Notes: generated from the letters alone by a model not told the origin. A DNA stretch of 64,000 bases from Bacillota bacterium (GCA_023457255.1 JAEWMB010000017.1:1-64000); one strand, 5' to 3'; shown: positions 8,495 to 17,496, counted from the first letter of the stretch. Program-made: numbers and translations.

Positions 8495-8614
8495 TTAAGG
8501 ATTTTAAGAGGAGGGCCATTTATAAAAAAGAAGAAAATAGAATACGAAAACATAAAAAGATTCGTGCCTGATAGCAAGCTCCTTTTTATGTTTCCGCCTG
8601 AATTTGATTACTTT

Positions 8615-10120
8615 TTATTTTCTCACTGTACCTGCATACAAGAGCATTTGATTTCGAACCATCTCCGCAAGTGAAGGGGAAACTTGTTCCAAATGCCATA
8701 GGACGATGCACTGCGTATTAGACTGGGCATCTACAAGTCCCGACGCAATATTATCCGCAAGGTTCTTTCTCTCTGCTGCGGAAAAGGACTTATATTTCTG
8801 AGTCGCTTGTGTAAAATTGTCTGGATTCGGGATTTCGGCACGCATGATTTCACCGGTGACACATCTGCCGTTTCCACTGGATGCCATAGATGCAGGAGAC
8901 CAGTTTGGCTGTTTGTTGACAGGGATATTACGATAATCAGGACCCAGTCTGTGGCGCTGTGCATCGGAATAAATAAAGGTACGCCCCTGAAGCACCTTGT
9001 CATCTGAAAACTCCAGACCAGGAAGTAAATTCGCCGGATTAAAGGCTAATTTATCTACCTGCTCAGCATAATTTTCCGGATTACGATTTAAAACCATACA
9101 TCCAACAGGTAAAAGAGGATATTGGGCTTCATCCCATACCTTGGTATCATCCAAAGGATCGAAGGAAAGCAGCTTTGCATCTTCAGGATTCATTATCTGT
9201 ACACGCAGTTCGTATTCCACAGTCTTTCCATTTGCGATCGTGTCATATAGGTCTCGCCCGGCAATATCAGGGTCCTGGCATGCCAGACATTGAGCTTCCT
9301 GCTGGCTAATATACTGGGTTCCTGCCACAGGGAGCCAGTGATACTTCACGAAGTGGCGAACACCCTGTGCATTTCGCCAGACATAGGTACTCACACTATG
9401 CCCTTTGATATGGCGAAGACTCTTTACCGTTCCTAAGTCCGAGAAAAACCATATTAACATATTGGTTGCCTCGGGATACTTGGCAAACAGGCTCCAAAGT
9501 CTCTCTGGGTCAGGCAGATTATTCACCGGTGAGGGTGAAAGATGACTGATGATATTTGGTACACGAATAGCATCCCGTACAAAAAAGACAGGAAGATGAT
9601 TGCAGAGCAGATCAAAAAATCCTTCCTCAGTATAAAACCTGGTGCTGAATCCCCGTACATTTCTTAAAGTATCCGGTGTCCCCTGATTGCTTGCAGCGAG
9701 GGAGAAACGCACTGCCACCGGCACTTGTTGATTCGGGGTCTGCAAAAATCCGGCTTTGGTATATTCCTTCATTGAGTGAGTGGTGTAGAAATATCCAAAA
9801 GCACCATATCCTTTTGTATGGATACGTCTTGGCAGTGTGGTGGAGAATACAAAGGTTTCTAAGGACTCATGCAGAACGGTATCCTGCAAAAGGACAGGTC
9901 CTTGTACACCCACTGTCTGAGAGTGAGATATCTCTGGCTTCCCTGTTTTTTTGGGTGTTACATTTGAGCAGGGAACTGGGGCAGACATCGGGCTACAGCT
10001 CTTATAAACACCTGGGTAAGGTGATTGAGATTGGTTACAATTCATCTGTTCGTTCTGACCGCCTGTCGGACATCGGATATTTCCTTCTTGTGATTGAAAC
10101 CATCCGTTATTGTTGTGCAT
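8615..10120 (-). CDS. Heme catalase with extended N-terminus
   Basis: This 501-residue enzyme dismutates hydrogen peroxide. The distal histidine lies in RRIHTKGYGAFGYF, the conserved asparagine in CNHLPVFFVRD, and the proximal heme-ligand tyrosine in FIYSDAQRHRLGP. The first ~50 residues are unusual: polar, rich in Asn, Gln, Ser and Cys, with no signal peptide, before the common GPVLLQD segment. In the distal motif the usual GNN is CNH, so the second Asn is replaced. The start has a GGAGG site. It stands alone between a decayed region and a divergent gene. Together with the superoxide dismutase at 54222 and a ferritin-like protein it suggests defence against oxygen in an anaerobe or its spores. 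Confidence 0.93.
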   Translation of the reverse strand: MHNNNGWFQSQEGNIRCPTGGQNEQMNCNQSQSPYPGVYKSCSPMSAPVPCSNVTPKKTGKPEISHSQTVGVQGPVLLQDTVLHESLETFVFSTTLPRRIHTKGYGAFGYFYTTHSMKEYTKAGFLQTPNQQVPVAVRFSLAASNQGTPDTLRNVRGFSTRFYTEEGFFDLLCNHLPVFFVRDAIRVPNIISHLSPSPVNNLPDPERLWSLFAKYPEATNMLIWFFSDLGTVKSLRHIKGHSVSTYVWRNAQGVRHFVKYHWLPVAGTQYISQQEAQCLACQDPDIAGRDLYDTIANGKTVEYELRVQIMNPEDAKLLSFDPLDDTKVWDEAQYPLLPVGCMVLNRNPENYAEQVDKLAFNPANLLPGLEFSDDKVLQGRTFIYSDAQRHRLGPDYRNIPVNKQPNWSPASMASSGNGRCVTGEIMRAEIPNPDNFTQATQKYKSFSAAERKNLADNIASGLVDAQSNTQCIVLWHLEQVSPSLAEMVRNQMLLYAGTVRK

Positions 10121-10324
10121 GTATAAGACCCTCCAAACTTTGTAAAGAACACAAAATAATATGATACAGTGTATTCTTAACTTTCATAAATAATACCACG
10201 ATATTCGTATGCTTCAATTTTTACAAACCGATATATTAGATGGCTGGTGTTTATCGCCTGAAAGCAAGAAGACCGTAATGTGAACCATGTGACTGGAGAA
10301 AAAAAGAGAAGGAGGAATACGACT

Positions 10325-11485
10325 ATGCAGGTAATTATTGTACTTATTTTTGGACTTTTAACGTTCCTTGGCTTATTGGTAAATGCCGGACGAAAGCTTT
10401 TCATATGGCTGAGGCCGCTTTTAAACGGGGTTAGCCCACTTATATATGGGGTTTTGTATGGAGTTATTCTTGTGGCAATATTGGGTTCTTTTGTTATCAG
10501 CCGTATACCTAACAATGGAGTACCTCGAATTATTTTAATAATAGGGCATTATGCTCTTGGTTTTCTTGTATATCTTGTGATGTTTATAAACTTTGCAGAT
10601 TTACTGCTGTTTTTAGGTAAGATTGTCCATTTACTGCCTACACCCCTGCCAAGACAGACCGCCCTGATTACAGGAGCTGCTGTGATGCTTATTGCAGTCA
10701 GTGTTTCAGTTTATGGTACCGTTCACAGCCTGTCAATAAAGACTCAAAGTTATGAGGTGCAGCTTCATCAGGCAGGAGAAGGGGAGGAAACAGATTTTCT
10801 TCAAATTGTCCAAATCAGTGACTTGCACTTAGGATACCTAATAGACCAAGGTCATGTTCAAAAAATTGTGAAAGCAGTAAATGCTGTTAACCCTGATATT
10901 GTCTGTATCACAGGCGATATTTTCGACGGAGATATAACCTCTTTAAAAGATCCTATTGCACTTCAGCAGTTGCTTAGTGAGATTCGTGCACCTTATGGCG
11001 TTTACGCTTGTCTTGGTAATCATGATGCCGGGGCAAGTTATAGGCAGATGTTAGAATTCTTATCGGGAGCCAATGTACAAGTACTGCAGGATGAGGCAGT
11101 CGTAATTGATGATAGATTGATCTTAGCAGGTAGAAAAGATTCCTCGCCTATTGGCGGACAAGGGGATAAACGAGAAGAGTTTGCAATACCTGTTGGTGCC
11201 AAACATCTTCCCGTAATCGTAATGGATCATCAGCCTGGTAACATTAGGGAATACGGAGATAATGCTGATTTGATTCTTTCCGGGCATACTCATCGCGGAC
11301 AGATATTTCCTTTTAACTTCATTACCAATGCGATATTCGATGTGGACTATGGATATTATCAGATGCCGGATAACGGACCGCAAGTTATCGTGACTTCCGG
11401 TGCAGGAACATGGGGACCGCCGCAAAGAGTAGCCACTGACAATGAGATTGTATCTATTCGAGTGGAGCTTCCAAGAATCAATTAA
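10325..11485 (+). CDS. Membrane-anchored metallophosphoesterase
   Basis: The N-terminal ~130 residues hold about four membrane segments; the rest is a calcineurin-like phosphoesterase domain. All metal-binding motifs are visible: SDLHLGY, TGDIFDGD, LGNHDAG, MDHQP and SGHTHRGQ. Family members of this layout (YkuE/YpbG-like) act on phospholipid-like or nucleotide substrates at the membrane, but the substrate here is unknown. The ATG at 10325 is chosen over an in-frame GTG at 10280 because AAGGAGG lies directly before it. Length is 386 residues. Confidence 0.88.
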   Translation: MQVIIVLIFGLLTFLGLLVNAGRKLFIWLRPLLNGVSPLIYGVLYGVILVAILGSFVISRIPNNGVPRIILIIGHYALGFLVYLVMFINFADLLLFLGKIVHLLPTPLPRQTALITGAAVMLIAVSVSVYGTVHSLSIKTQSYEVQLHQAGEGEETDFLQIVQISDLHLGYLIDQGHVQKIVKAVNAVNPDIVCITGDIFDGDITSLKDPIALQQLLSEIRAPYGVYACLGNHDAGASYRQMLEFLSGANVQVLQDEAVVIDDRLILAGRKDSSPIGGQGDKREEFAIPVGAKHLPVIVMDHQPGNIREYGDNADLILSGHTHRGQIFPFNFITNAIFDVDYGYYQMPDNGPQVIVTSGAGTWGPPQRVATDNEIVSIRVELPRIN

Positions 11486-11528
11486 TCTATTTCCATATAA
11501 TCTTACTAAGAAAGGAATATAGTTTCTA

Positions 11529-11562
11529 AAGGCTGCTGCTAAATCAGCCTTGAAAGTTTTTT
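11529..11562 (+). terminator. Candidate terminator after the phosphoesterase gene
   Basis: AAGGCTG (11529-11535) pairs with CAGCCTT (11545-11551), followed after four bases by a run of six T. Confidence 0.55.
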
Positions 11563-11726
11563 GCCATCAAGAGCTATGCACTTCTGGTTTATTTTATGTT
11601 TTTTCGTACTACACACCATAGAGAAATTCTATCATTGTATTAATTCGAATGGGGCAGGGAATGTTATAATCTCATGTTTGCAAGAATAAATTGTATCATA
11701 TCAAATAGGTTTAAGAAGGTAGAAAG

Positions 11727-12242
11727 ATGAATTATAGCAATGAAGATGTGTGTCAATACAAGGTGGATCTGCCATATCCGCCGGTGAAGGTGATTGGGCC
11801 AAATTCTGTTTATGCTTGTGAGATGCTCAGTAACATGAGTGAGGTCGTTTCTGAAATGAGTGATGTTACCCGGTACTTCTACATCTCTGTTGTAACAAAG
11901 GCGCAATATGGCTGGATCTCAACATGCTTTCATCATATTAGTATTGTTGAGATGCATCATCTTAATATATTCGCTGAACTTGCATCGCTGCTTGGGGCAG
12001 ATCCGCGGCTCTGGAATTGCCATAAACATGAGAAGTGGTGGTCACCCTCGTTTATTGACTATCCATGTGAGTTATGTGCATTAATAATGGAATCAATTAA
12101 AGCGGAGGAGGCTGCCATTCGTAAGTATTCCAGGCAGGCAAGCACCATCTGCGATAAAAATATCGTGGCGGTTTTGCGGCGCATCATATGCGACGAGGAA
12201 CGGCACTTACAGATTTTCAGAAAGATGTGCCAACAGCTATAA
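11727..12242 (+). CDS. Ferritin-like (diiron carboxylate fold) protein
   Basis: This 171-residue protein is largely helical with the spaced metal-ligand pattern of ferritin-like four-helix bundles: IVEMHHLNIFAEL, then MESIKAEEAAIRKY, then ICDEERHLQIF. These provide Glu...ExxH pairs typical of rubrerythrin or manganese-catalase-like proteins. No rubredoxin domain is present. It probably handles peroxide or iron, but the reaction is not known. It has a leading AGAAGG site and stands alone; the catalase lies 1.6 kb upstream on the other strand. Confidence 0.65.
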   Translation: MNYSNEDVCQYKVDLPYPPVKVIGPNSVYACEMLSNMSEVVSEMSDVTRYFYISVVTKAQYGWISTCFHHISIVEMHHLNIFAELASLLGADPRLWNCHKHEKWWSPSFIDYPCELCALIMESIKAEEAAIRKYSRQASTICDKNIVAVLRRIICDEERHLQIFRKMCQQL

Positions 12243-12488
12243 AGTATGGCGGGAGGATTTTTCTAGGTAAGAGAACTTATTATGTAACAGGGTTTTTTAA
12301 CGAGGCGGAAAGGAAGAACAGTGGTTTTAGTGAAGAAAACGGGCGGTATAAGGTGCTTTATAACCGATATTTAATAGGAAATTTGGTAATCTATAAAAAT
12401 ATCAGATAGAAGTACTTGATTGCAAAAAGACTCTGGTATTTCATAAAAGGGGTAGTCTATATACATCAGAAGAAATTAGTATTATAAT

Positions 12489-12517
12489 TTGACAGGACTT
12501 GATAAATTGTGTAAGAT
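12489..12517 (+). promoter_or_regulatory. Sigma-A type promoter of the Ig-like surface protein
   Basis: TTGACA at 12489-12494, a 17-bp spacer and TAAGAT at 12512-12517 lie 62 bp before the next gene. Nothing else is seen in the gap 12243-12578. Confidence 0.6.
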
Positions 12518-12578
12518 TATTATGATTTTCTTACATTTACCAGAAGCAGAAAAATATACTAAAAGGGGATTTTGAGTT

Positions 12579-13883
12579 ATGGAAAGACAAAAATTTAAAG
12601 CCACAAGGTTGTTAGCAGTGATTGCATTATGCTGTGCTCTAATTGCAGGAAACTTTGTAATGCCTAATATGGCAGCAGAGGCGGCAACGAAAAAAACAGC
12701 AATCAGTGCAGCCTCTATGACGATACCTGTTGGTAAAATGGAAAGTAAGGTGTATTGGAATAAGAATATCTATGAACTTAGCAATGCACAAAAACTTACC
12801 GTAAAAAATACTGTAAAAGGTGCAACTTATCAATTCACTTCCAGTGACACTAAGGTTGTTAAAGTCGGTAAGGATGGCGGTTACTTAACCGGTGTTAAGG
12901 CTGGTACTGCAACCATAACTTGTATACAGACTTACAAGAATAAGAAAACCACCGTAGGAAAATGTAAGGTTACGGTAAAGAATGCCGCATTAAAGATTAC
13001 GGAGTTTGGTAATGAATATGCGATTGGTACTTATGGTTATAATCTATCCGACTATTTTGCTGCGCTAGATCCATTATTTAGTATTACATACCGTAATCCT
13101 GGAGCATCTTATACTTTAACCTCAAGCGATAAAAACTTGGCAATAAAAGAAATTAAGTACGATGCTTCAAAAGCAAAAGATGTTTCAGATAGCAAGGAAT
13201 ATCAAGAGGTAATGAAGGATTATATTGGTAAAGCTTATTTTTACGGATATGAATTTACGGCAAAGAAGGCTGGAACTTATACAATTACAGTAAAAGAGAC
13301 ATATAATAAGAAGACAAAGACGGTAGGAAGCTTTAAAATAGTTATAAAAGCAGCTAGTGTTTCTGACTCCAAAGTAGATTTATTACTAGGAAATAATTTA
13401 AATGCATTTAACCTACTGAGTTTCCCAAAACAAAATACACCATACTATTTTAGTATCAACAATTATGATGCAAAAAATCCAGATAACAATGCAGTAACTT
13501 TAGTTAAGAATGGCAGTGAGTTGTATTTATATGCGAACAAGACCGGTACTGCAGAAGTGACAATAAGGGAGGAGTCTGAAAAGGGAACTGTGATTGGAAC
13601 TGTAAAAGTTGCAGTATCTGAGGCTCCTTGCGAGAATATTACTGTAGATTCCGAGTATACCACCTATGTAGGCGACTATTTTAACATATATTATGAGCTG
13701 GAGCCATGGGACACAACGGATAAAGTAACAATTGAATCTAATAATCCTAAGGTGTTAAAAGTTGCATACAATGAAGAGTATGAGGAATGGGAGTACACAC
13801 CTTTAAAAGTTGGTGAGGCTAATATTACGATTCAGTGTGGAGACCAATCTGTGGTATGTAAGGTTATAGTAGAAGAGTGGTAA
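12579..13883 (+). CDS. Secreted protein with bacterial Ig-like (Big_2-type) repeats
   Basis: This 434-residue protein starts with a signal peptide (RLLAVIALCCALIAGNF, cleavage near AAEAATKK). The mature part has three to four Ig-like repeats, each with a DTKVVKV- or NPKVLKV-type strand and a KAGTATITC, KAGTYTITVKE or GEANITIQC strand typical of Big_2 domains. It lacks an LPXTG motif, SLH domain or transmembrane tail, so it may be released or bound non-covalently to the wall. It probably has an adhesive or structural role. A monocistronic unit with its own promoter and a strong downstream terminator. Confidence 0.82.
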   Translation: MERQKFKATRLLAVIALCCALIAGNFVMPNMAAEAATKKTAISAASMTIPVGKMESKVYWNKNIYELSNAQKLTVKNTVKGATYQFTSSDTKVVKVGKDGGYLTGVKAGTATITCIQTYKNKKTTVGKCKVTVKNAALKITEFGNEYAIGTYGYNLSDYFAALDPLFSITYRNPGASYTLTSSDKNLAIKEIKYDASKAKDVSDSKEYQEVMKDYIGKAYFYGYEFTAKKAGTYTITVKETYNKKTKTVGSFKIVIKAASVSDSKVDLLLGNNLNAFNLLSFPKQNTPYYFSINNYDAKNPDNNAVTLVKNGSELYLYANKTGTAEVTIREESEKGTVIGTVKVAVSEAPCENITVDSEYTTYVGDYFNIYYELEPWDTTDKVTIESNNPKVLKVAYNEEYEEWEYTPLKVGEANITIQCGDQSVVCKVIVEEW

Positions 13884-13933
13884 TAATGCCATTAAAAAAA
13901 ATGAAATAATCACCTCTGGCATATGAAGTGACC

Positions 13934-13977
13934 AACCCCCTTTTGTTAGACAAAAAATCTAACGAAAGGGGGTTTTT
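13934..13977 (+). terminator. Strong hairpin terminator
   Basis: AACCCCCTTTTGTTAGA (13934-13950) pairs with TCTAACGAAAGGGGGTT (13958-13974) across a CAAAAAA loop, followed by T. The same GAAAGGGGG arm is positioned like a ribosome binding site for a small ORF starting at 13978. Confidence 0.75.
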
Positions 13978-14073
13978 ATGTCAAAGAGAAAGTACCACCA
14001 TTGGAAAAGAAACGGAGAGAAGAAACGGTTGCAATCCGATTTTCTCCATATAAAAGACTTAGACTTTTTGTAA
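13978..14073 (+). CDS. Possible 31-residue basic peptide
   Basis: The ORF begins MSKRKYHHWKRNGEKKRLQS and ends after 31 residues. It is very basic. GAAAGGGGG five bases before the ATG could be a ribosome binding site, but it is part of a terminator stem. The MSKRKY start resembles N-termini of some IS3-type transposase subunits, so this may be a transposase stub; no further transposase sequence follows. Low certainty that it is expressed. Confidence 0.25.
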   Translation: MSKRKYHHWKRNGEKKRLQSDFLHIKDLDFL

Positions 14074-14106
14074 AAAATCAAATAGATAGAGATGACATAG
14101 ATAGCA

Positions 14107-14182
14107 AAAATAGCCGACTCTCACCAGAACATGTTAGCGGTCCAAACGGTTTAATTCTGGTTATGAATGGCTATTTTTTTTC
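14107..14182 (+). terminator. Two-tier hairpin with T-run
   Basis: AAAATAGCC (14107-14115) pairs with GGCTATTTT (14169-14177), and inside it ACCAGAA (14123-14129) pairs with TTCTGGT (14155-14161). A T-run follows on the plus strand. It overlaps the 3' end of the convergent XRE gene. Confidence 0.6.
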
Positions 14183-14595
14183 GCTTTAATTTTTATAAAC
14201 TCTAAGATATCATCCTGATCATTTGGAGATATTTTTTCAAAACAAAATAATAGTTCTTTTTCTTTTCGGTTTAACATCTTTAATTTCTTTTCATTATCCG
14301 GATTCCCTAAATAGTCCAAGAAGTCTGATAGCATATTGGAAGATATGTTATTATTTTCAGGAGACATATAGGTTTCTGATGAATGAGGAGATAACAGCTT
14401 TAGCAACTCATTTACAGGAATATGATAGAGTGAAGCCAGTTTATACAGTGTATCGGTTGTAGGCGCATTCCGTCCGGTTTCATAGTGAGAATATGCTTGT
14501 CTTCCTATATTCAGATAGGAGGCTACAAATTCTTGAGTATACTCAAAAGACCTTCTAAGTTCTTTTAATCGTTTTGCGATAGGATCATTGTTCAT
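14161..14595 (-). CDS. XRE-family transcriptional regulator
   Basis: This 144-residue cytoplasmic protein has a Cro/C1 helix-turn-helix in residues ~8-65 (YTQEFVASYLNIGRQAYSHY, ETGRNAPTTDTLYKLASLYH). The C-terminal ~70 residues are charged and helical with no recognised domain. The gene is divergent from a RadC-like gene, and the region between holds a palindrome that overlaps a possible -10 box, so it likely represses one or both. Such XRE/RadC pairs are common on integrative elements and prophages. Confidence 0.8.
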   Translation of the reverse strand: MNNDPIAKRLKELRRSFEYTQEFVASYLNIGRQAYSHYETGRNAPTTDTLYKLASLYHIPVNELLKLLSPHSSETYMSPENNNISSNMLSDFLDYLGNPDNEKKLKMLNRKEKELLFCFEKISPNDQDDILEFIKIKAKKNSHS

Positions 14596-14673
14596 GCAAT
14601 CACCGTCCTTAAGATGATTATAATAGCTTTTTACAAAACAAAGGATATTTTAAATAGCAATATATCACATAAC

Positions 14674-14692
14674 GTGCTATAATAAGTAGCAC
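14674..14692. promoter_or_regulatory. Candidate XRE operator
   Basis: GTGCTA (14674-14679) and TAGCAC (14687-14692) form an inverted repeat with a 7-bp spacer that covers a TATAAT (14678-14683). It lies between the divergent XRE and RadC-like genes. Confidence 0.5.
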
Positions 14693-14791
14693 AAAAAGAA
14701 AATAGAAAAGAAATATTGCTAATTCACGGTTAAGAGAGAGGAACAAGAGTAATCGAGACTTTTAATGGAAGGTCTAAGTTAGGTGGTAGGG

Positions 14792-15262
14792 ATGAAAATA
14801 AATATTTATAATACCATACTAAATGAAGAAACAAGACATAACGAATTAAGGGTAGAAAAAAGTATTATTTGCGAAGATGGTGACAAGCTAAAATCACCGT
14901 CCGGAATTCAAAAACTGATGATAGAACAATTTGAGCTTCATAAGAAAGCCGAGGAATATGTATATTTAGTTTCCATGGATATTAAGTGCAACCCCTTGGG
15001 TATCTTCGAGTTATCACATGGTACTGTGAATAGCTCCTTAATTATGCCGAGAGAAATTTTTATACGTGCCTTGCTCTCCGGTGCCGTTGGGATAGTGATT
15101 ATACATAATCATCCATCTTCTGATATCACGCCGAGTAAGCAGGATTTGCTGGTAACAGAAAAAATCGCGCAAGCTGGGAAGATGATAGGAGTAGAATTAT
15201 TAGATCACATTATTATTGGAGGGAATGAATACTGCTCCTTGAAAGAGCTGGGAGTGTTATGA
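14792..15262 (+). CDS. RadC-like JAB/MPN domain protein
   Basis: This 156-residue protein is the metalloprotease-like domain of RadC without the N-terminal helix-hairpin-helix part. The zinc-binding motif is intact: His105, His107 and Asp118 in HNHPSSDITPSKQD, with a Glu residue upstream. Chromosomal RadC is about 225 residues, so this is the short form often found on mobile elements. Its role is not known; the old repair assignment of RadC is doubtful. The ATG at 14792 is preferred over an in-frame GTG at 14783 because AGGTGG sits between them. Confidence 0.82.
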   Translation: MKINIYNTILNEETRHNELRVEKSIICEDGDKLKSPSGIQKLMIEQFELHKKAEEYVYLVSMDIKCNPLGIFELSHGTVNSSLIMPREIFIRALLSGAVGIVIIHNHPSSDITPSKQDLLVTEKIAQAGKMIGVELLDHIIIGGNEYCSLKELGVL

Positions 15263-15400
15263 CTTTAGATAAGTTTGGAAGGACATAGATTTAAGAAAAA
15301 GGGTAATAAATGGTGTCTTTGATTATACTTTTTATTCGGAGATCAAAATTTGATGGTGAATGAGAATTACTGTGGGGCTGATGCATTATCTCTATAAATA

Positions 15401-15463
15401 AAAACCTGTACATTTTATTAAAGCACGAATCTTGCGTGACAAAATGTACAGGTTTTTTTGAAT
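15401..15463. terminator. Long bidirectional terminator
   Basis: AAAACCTGTACATTTT (15401-15416) pairs perfectly with AAAATGTACAGGTTTT (15441-15456). The loop holds a small CACG/CGTG stem. T-runs lie outside both arms, so it can end both the RadC-like gene and the convergent cupin gene. Confidence 0.85.
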
Positions 15464-15492
15464 TGAAAAAGGTTTTAAGAGATACCTTCACT

Positions 15493-15966
15493 TTATTCCC
15501 CTTCATAATAGTTTTTTTTATCCGTATTTTTGAAAAAAGTAGCCGATTCATTTTGAAGGATAATACCTACCTTATCGGAGTCGGGATAATGAATAATATC
15601 CGGTGAATTTGAGGTATCAAAATCAATGTATTTTAAAGGTTCTGATTCGGAGGTATTTATTATCTTATGTGCTCCTGCCTCGCAAGGAGGACAAACGATA
15701 ATATCTCCGGTTTGTATTTTTTTATCTCCTTTCTTGGTTTTTAACACCCCTTGACCGCTTAGAATATAGAATGCTTCCGTATTTACCCTATGGTAATGAT
15801 ACGGATAATTTGCTTTTTTAGGAGGTATTTCATAAATCGCAACATAACATTGGTTAAAATCTTTCCTAGGTGTGATTTCATACTTAACATATTCATAATC
15901 TTGATGTTCTGCCTTATGTTTGCCTATCAGACTCTGTTCATTTACTATCAAAATCTCGTCGTTCAT
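15493..15966 (-). CDS. Cupin-domain protein
   Basis: This ~157-residue cytoplasmic protein has one cupin barrel. The metal-binding motif is seen as HYHRVNTEAFYILSGQG (two His and one Glu), and the second cupin motif near GDIIVCPPCEAGAHKI. Such proteins bind a divalent metal and act as dioxygenases, isomerases or sugar-binding proteins; the substrate is not visible. The start at 15966 (MNDEILIV) follows GAGG; an in-frame ATG lies 8 codons upstream. Monocistronic between two strong terminators. Confidence 0.8.
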   Translation of the reverse strand: MNDEILIVNEQSLIGKHKAEHQDYEYVKYEITPRKDFNQCYVAIYEIPPKKANYPYHYHRVNTEAFYILSGQGVLKTKKGDKKIQTGDIIVCPPCEAGAHKIINTSESEPLKYIDFDTSNSPDIIHYPDSDKVGIILQNESATFFKNTDKKNYYEGE

Positions 15967-16143
15967 TGCTAACCTCATTTCCGGTACCATAATACCTATA
16001 ATAGTTTATTATATCATTTGTATGATAGAGGTACTAGTTATATTAGTAGTTCATGCCATTCAAATTAGAAAACAAAAAGTAAAAAATAATCTTAGGAGAA
16101 TGTAGTATTTCCATAAATTTCAACTCGGGAATAAATAACTTTT

Positions 16144-16188
16144 AAAACCTAGAACCTTAAAGAATAAGAAAGAGGTTCTAGGTTTTTA
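16144..16188. terminator. Terminator after the LuxR gene
   Basis: AAAACCTAGAACCT (16144-16157) pairs perfectly with AGGTTCTAGGTTTT (16173-16186). It lies 20 bp past the stop of the minus-strand LuxR gene. Confidence 0.75.
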
Positions 16189-16206
16189 TGAAGTAATGTA
16201 ATATTA

Positions 16207-17496
16207 TTAATTAATGCAACGATAGATGAGCTTTGTTAGCTCGACTCGGCTTGAAATGTTTAGTTTTTGATATACATTGTATAAAATACGTTTTACAGTT
16301 CCTTCGCTGATTTTTAGTTTATGTGCAATATATTTATTTGATTCATTCCGGGCTACTAAAGAAGCGACCTCTAATTCTCTTTTTGTTAGGATATGCTCTA
16401 ATTGATTATCATCCATCATATTTTCCGGAATTGTTCCTATAAATAATACCTTACTTGAATTTTTGATTATTGTGTTAATCGGTATAAAAGACATGTGAAA
16501 GGGGTAAGTAATCCCATGACTATTTTTTAGGTGAAAAACGGTTTGGGTGAAGATATTATATTTTAAAGTATTCTTAAATTCCGTTGTATCAATAATATCT
16601 TCCGGCTGTATTTGAAACTCTTCCAGGATTTCATAAAATTGCCGGTTTCCCAAATCACAATATTTTTTATTATCATTTATAAAAATAGTACAGCTTGCAT
16701 ATCTGGAAACGTTAGGGAAGAAGGTTTGATGAGAGTACTGTTTAAATTTTTCATTTTCATAATCCTCTTTTGAAATACAGATGGTTAATACCTGAATTTC
16801 ATTTACTATATTTTTTGAGGGTATTAAACAAAATTTAAAATATTGCACGCCACTTCGACAATCAATACAATCAACAAACTCCATAACTTTCCTGCTATTT
16901 AAGCAGCTATCCAAAATGCCGTATAAATTCGAGTTATAGATGATGCCATTTAAAAAAGTAAGGCTTTCATTTAAAAATTGCTTACTATCCAACATAGGAA
17001 GCGGTATTCTATCGTCAGCACTGCAGTAATATTGGTCCCCTTTTTTTTGAATCGTTAGAAATTGATAATTTGTATAGTTTAGCTTTAAAAAATTTGATTT
17101 CCTATCGGCAATGAGTGAATGCTTCGATTCACAGATTCTCTTTCCAATATAAAGCAGGGAATTATCCTCATATATGACTCTGTATTTCCATACATATGTT
17201 TCATCAATACTGCTATTTATCGACTTTTCATATTTGGTTAGATAGGAACAGGATTCATTATTGGAACGATAATAAAAAAAATCCTCAGTTAATTCTTGAG
17301 TAATATTTTTATCAAAGATTTGATTTACCTTATTACCAAGTACATCATCGCTTAATTTTAAAAAAGATAATAAGGTATCATTAGCATACTTAAGAATTAG
17401 TTCATCACGATGATTTAACTTTAAATACATAATTCTACATTCTTCTTTTTTTAGTTTGATGTTAACCTCTAATGATTTGATTTCTGATAATGTCAT
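16207..17496 (-). CDS. LuxR-family transcriptional regulator with PAS-like N-terminus
   Basis: This 429-residue protein ends in a LuxR/GerE helix-turn-helix: LTKRELEVASLVARNESNKY, IAHKLKISEGTVKRILYNVY, QKLNISSRVELTKLI. The N-terminal ~360 residues contain two or three PAS-like stretches (for example LILKYANDTLLSFLKLSDDV and the ILEEFQIQPEDIIDT region), suggesting a sensory input, but no clear ligand-binding motif. No membrane segment or receiver domain. A good GGAGG site precedes the start. Its target genes are unknown. A small paralogue of its DNA-binding domain follows upstream on the same strand. Confidence 0.8.
   Translation of the reverse strand: MTLSEIKSLEVNIKLKKEECRIMYLKLNHRDELILKYANDTLLSFLKLSDDVLGNKVNQIFDKNITQELTEDFFYYRSNNESCSYLTKYEKSINSSIDETYVWKYRVIYEDNSLLYIGKRICESKHSLIADRKSNFLKLNYTNYQFLTIQKKGDQYYCSADDRIPLPMLDSKQFLNESLTFLNGIIYNSNLYGILDSCLNSRKVMEFVDCIDCRSGVQYFKFCLIPSKNIVNEIQVLTICISKEDYENEKFKQYSHQTFFPNVSRYASCTIFINDNKKYCDLGNRQFYEILEEFQIQPEDIIDTTEFKNTLKYNIFTQTVFHLKNSHGITYPFHMSFIPINTIIKNSSKVLFIGTIPENMMDDNQLEHILTKRELEVASLVARNESNKYIAHKLKISEGTVKRILYNVYQKLNISSRVELTKLIYRCIN

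Noticed and set aside
9676..10164. Plus-strand ORF of 162 codons in the catalase region
   Set aside because: It is antisense to the conserved catalase coding sequence and shows no domain or ribosome binding site.
12188..12409. ORF of 73 codons after the ferritin-like gene
   Set aside because: It starts inside that gene in another frame, and has no good start signal or recognisable motif.
14001..14189. ORF of 62 codons before the XRE gene
   Set aside because: It lies mostly within hairpin-forming DNA and lacks a ribosome binding site; the shorter ORF at 13978 is slightly better supported.
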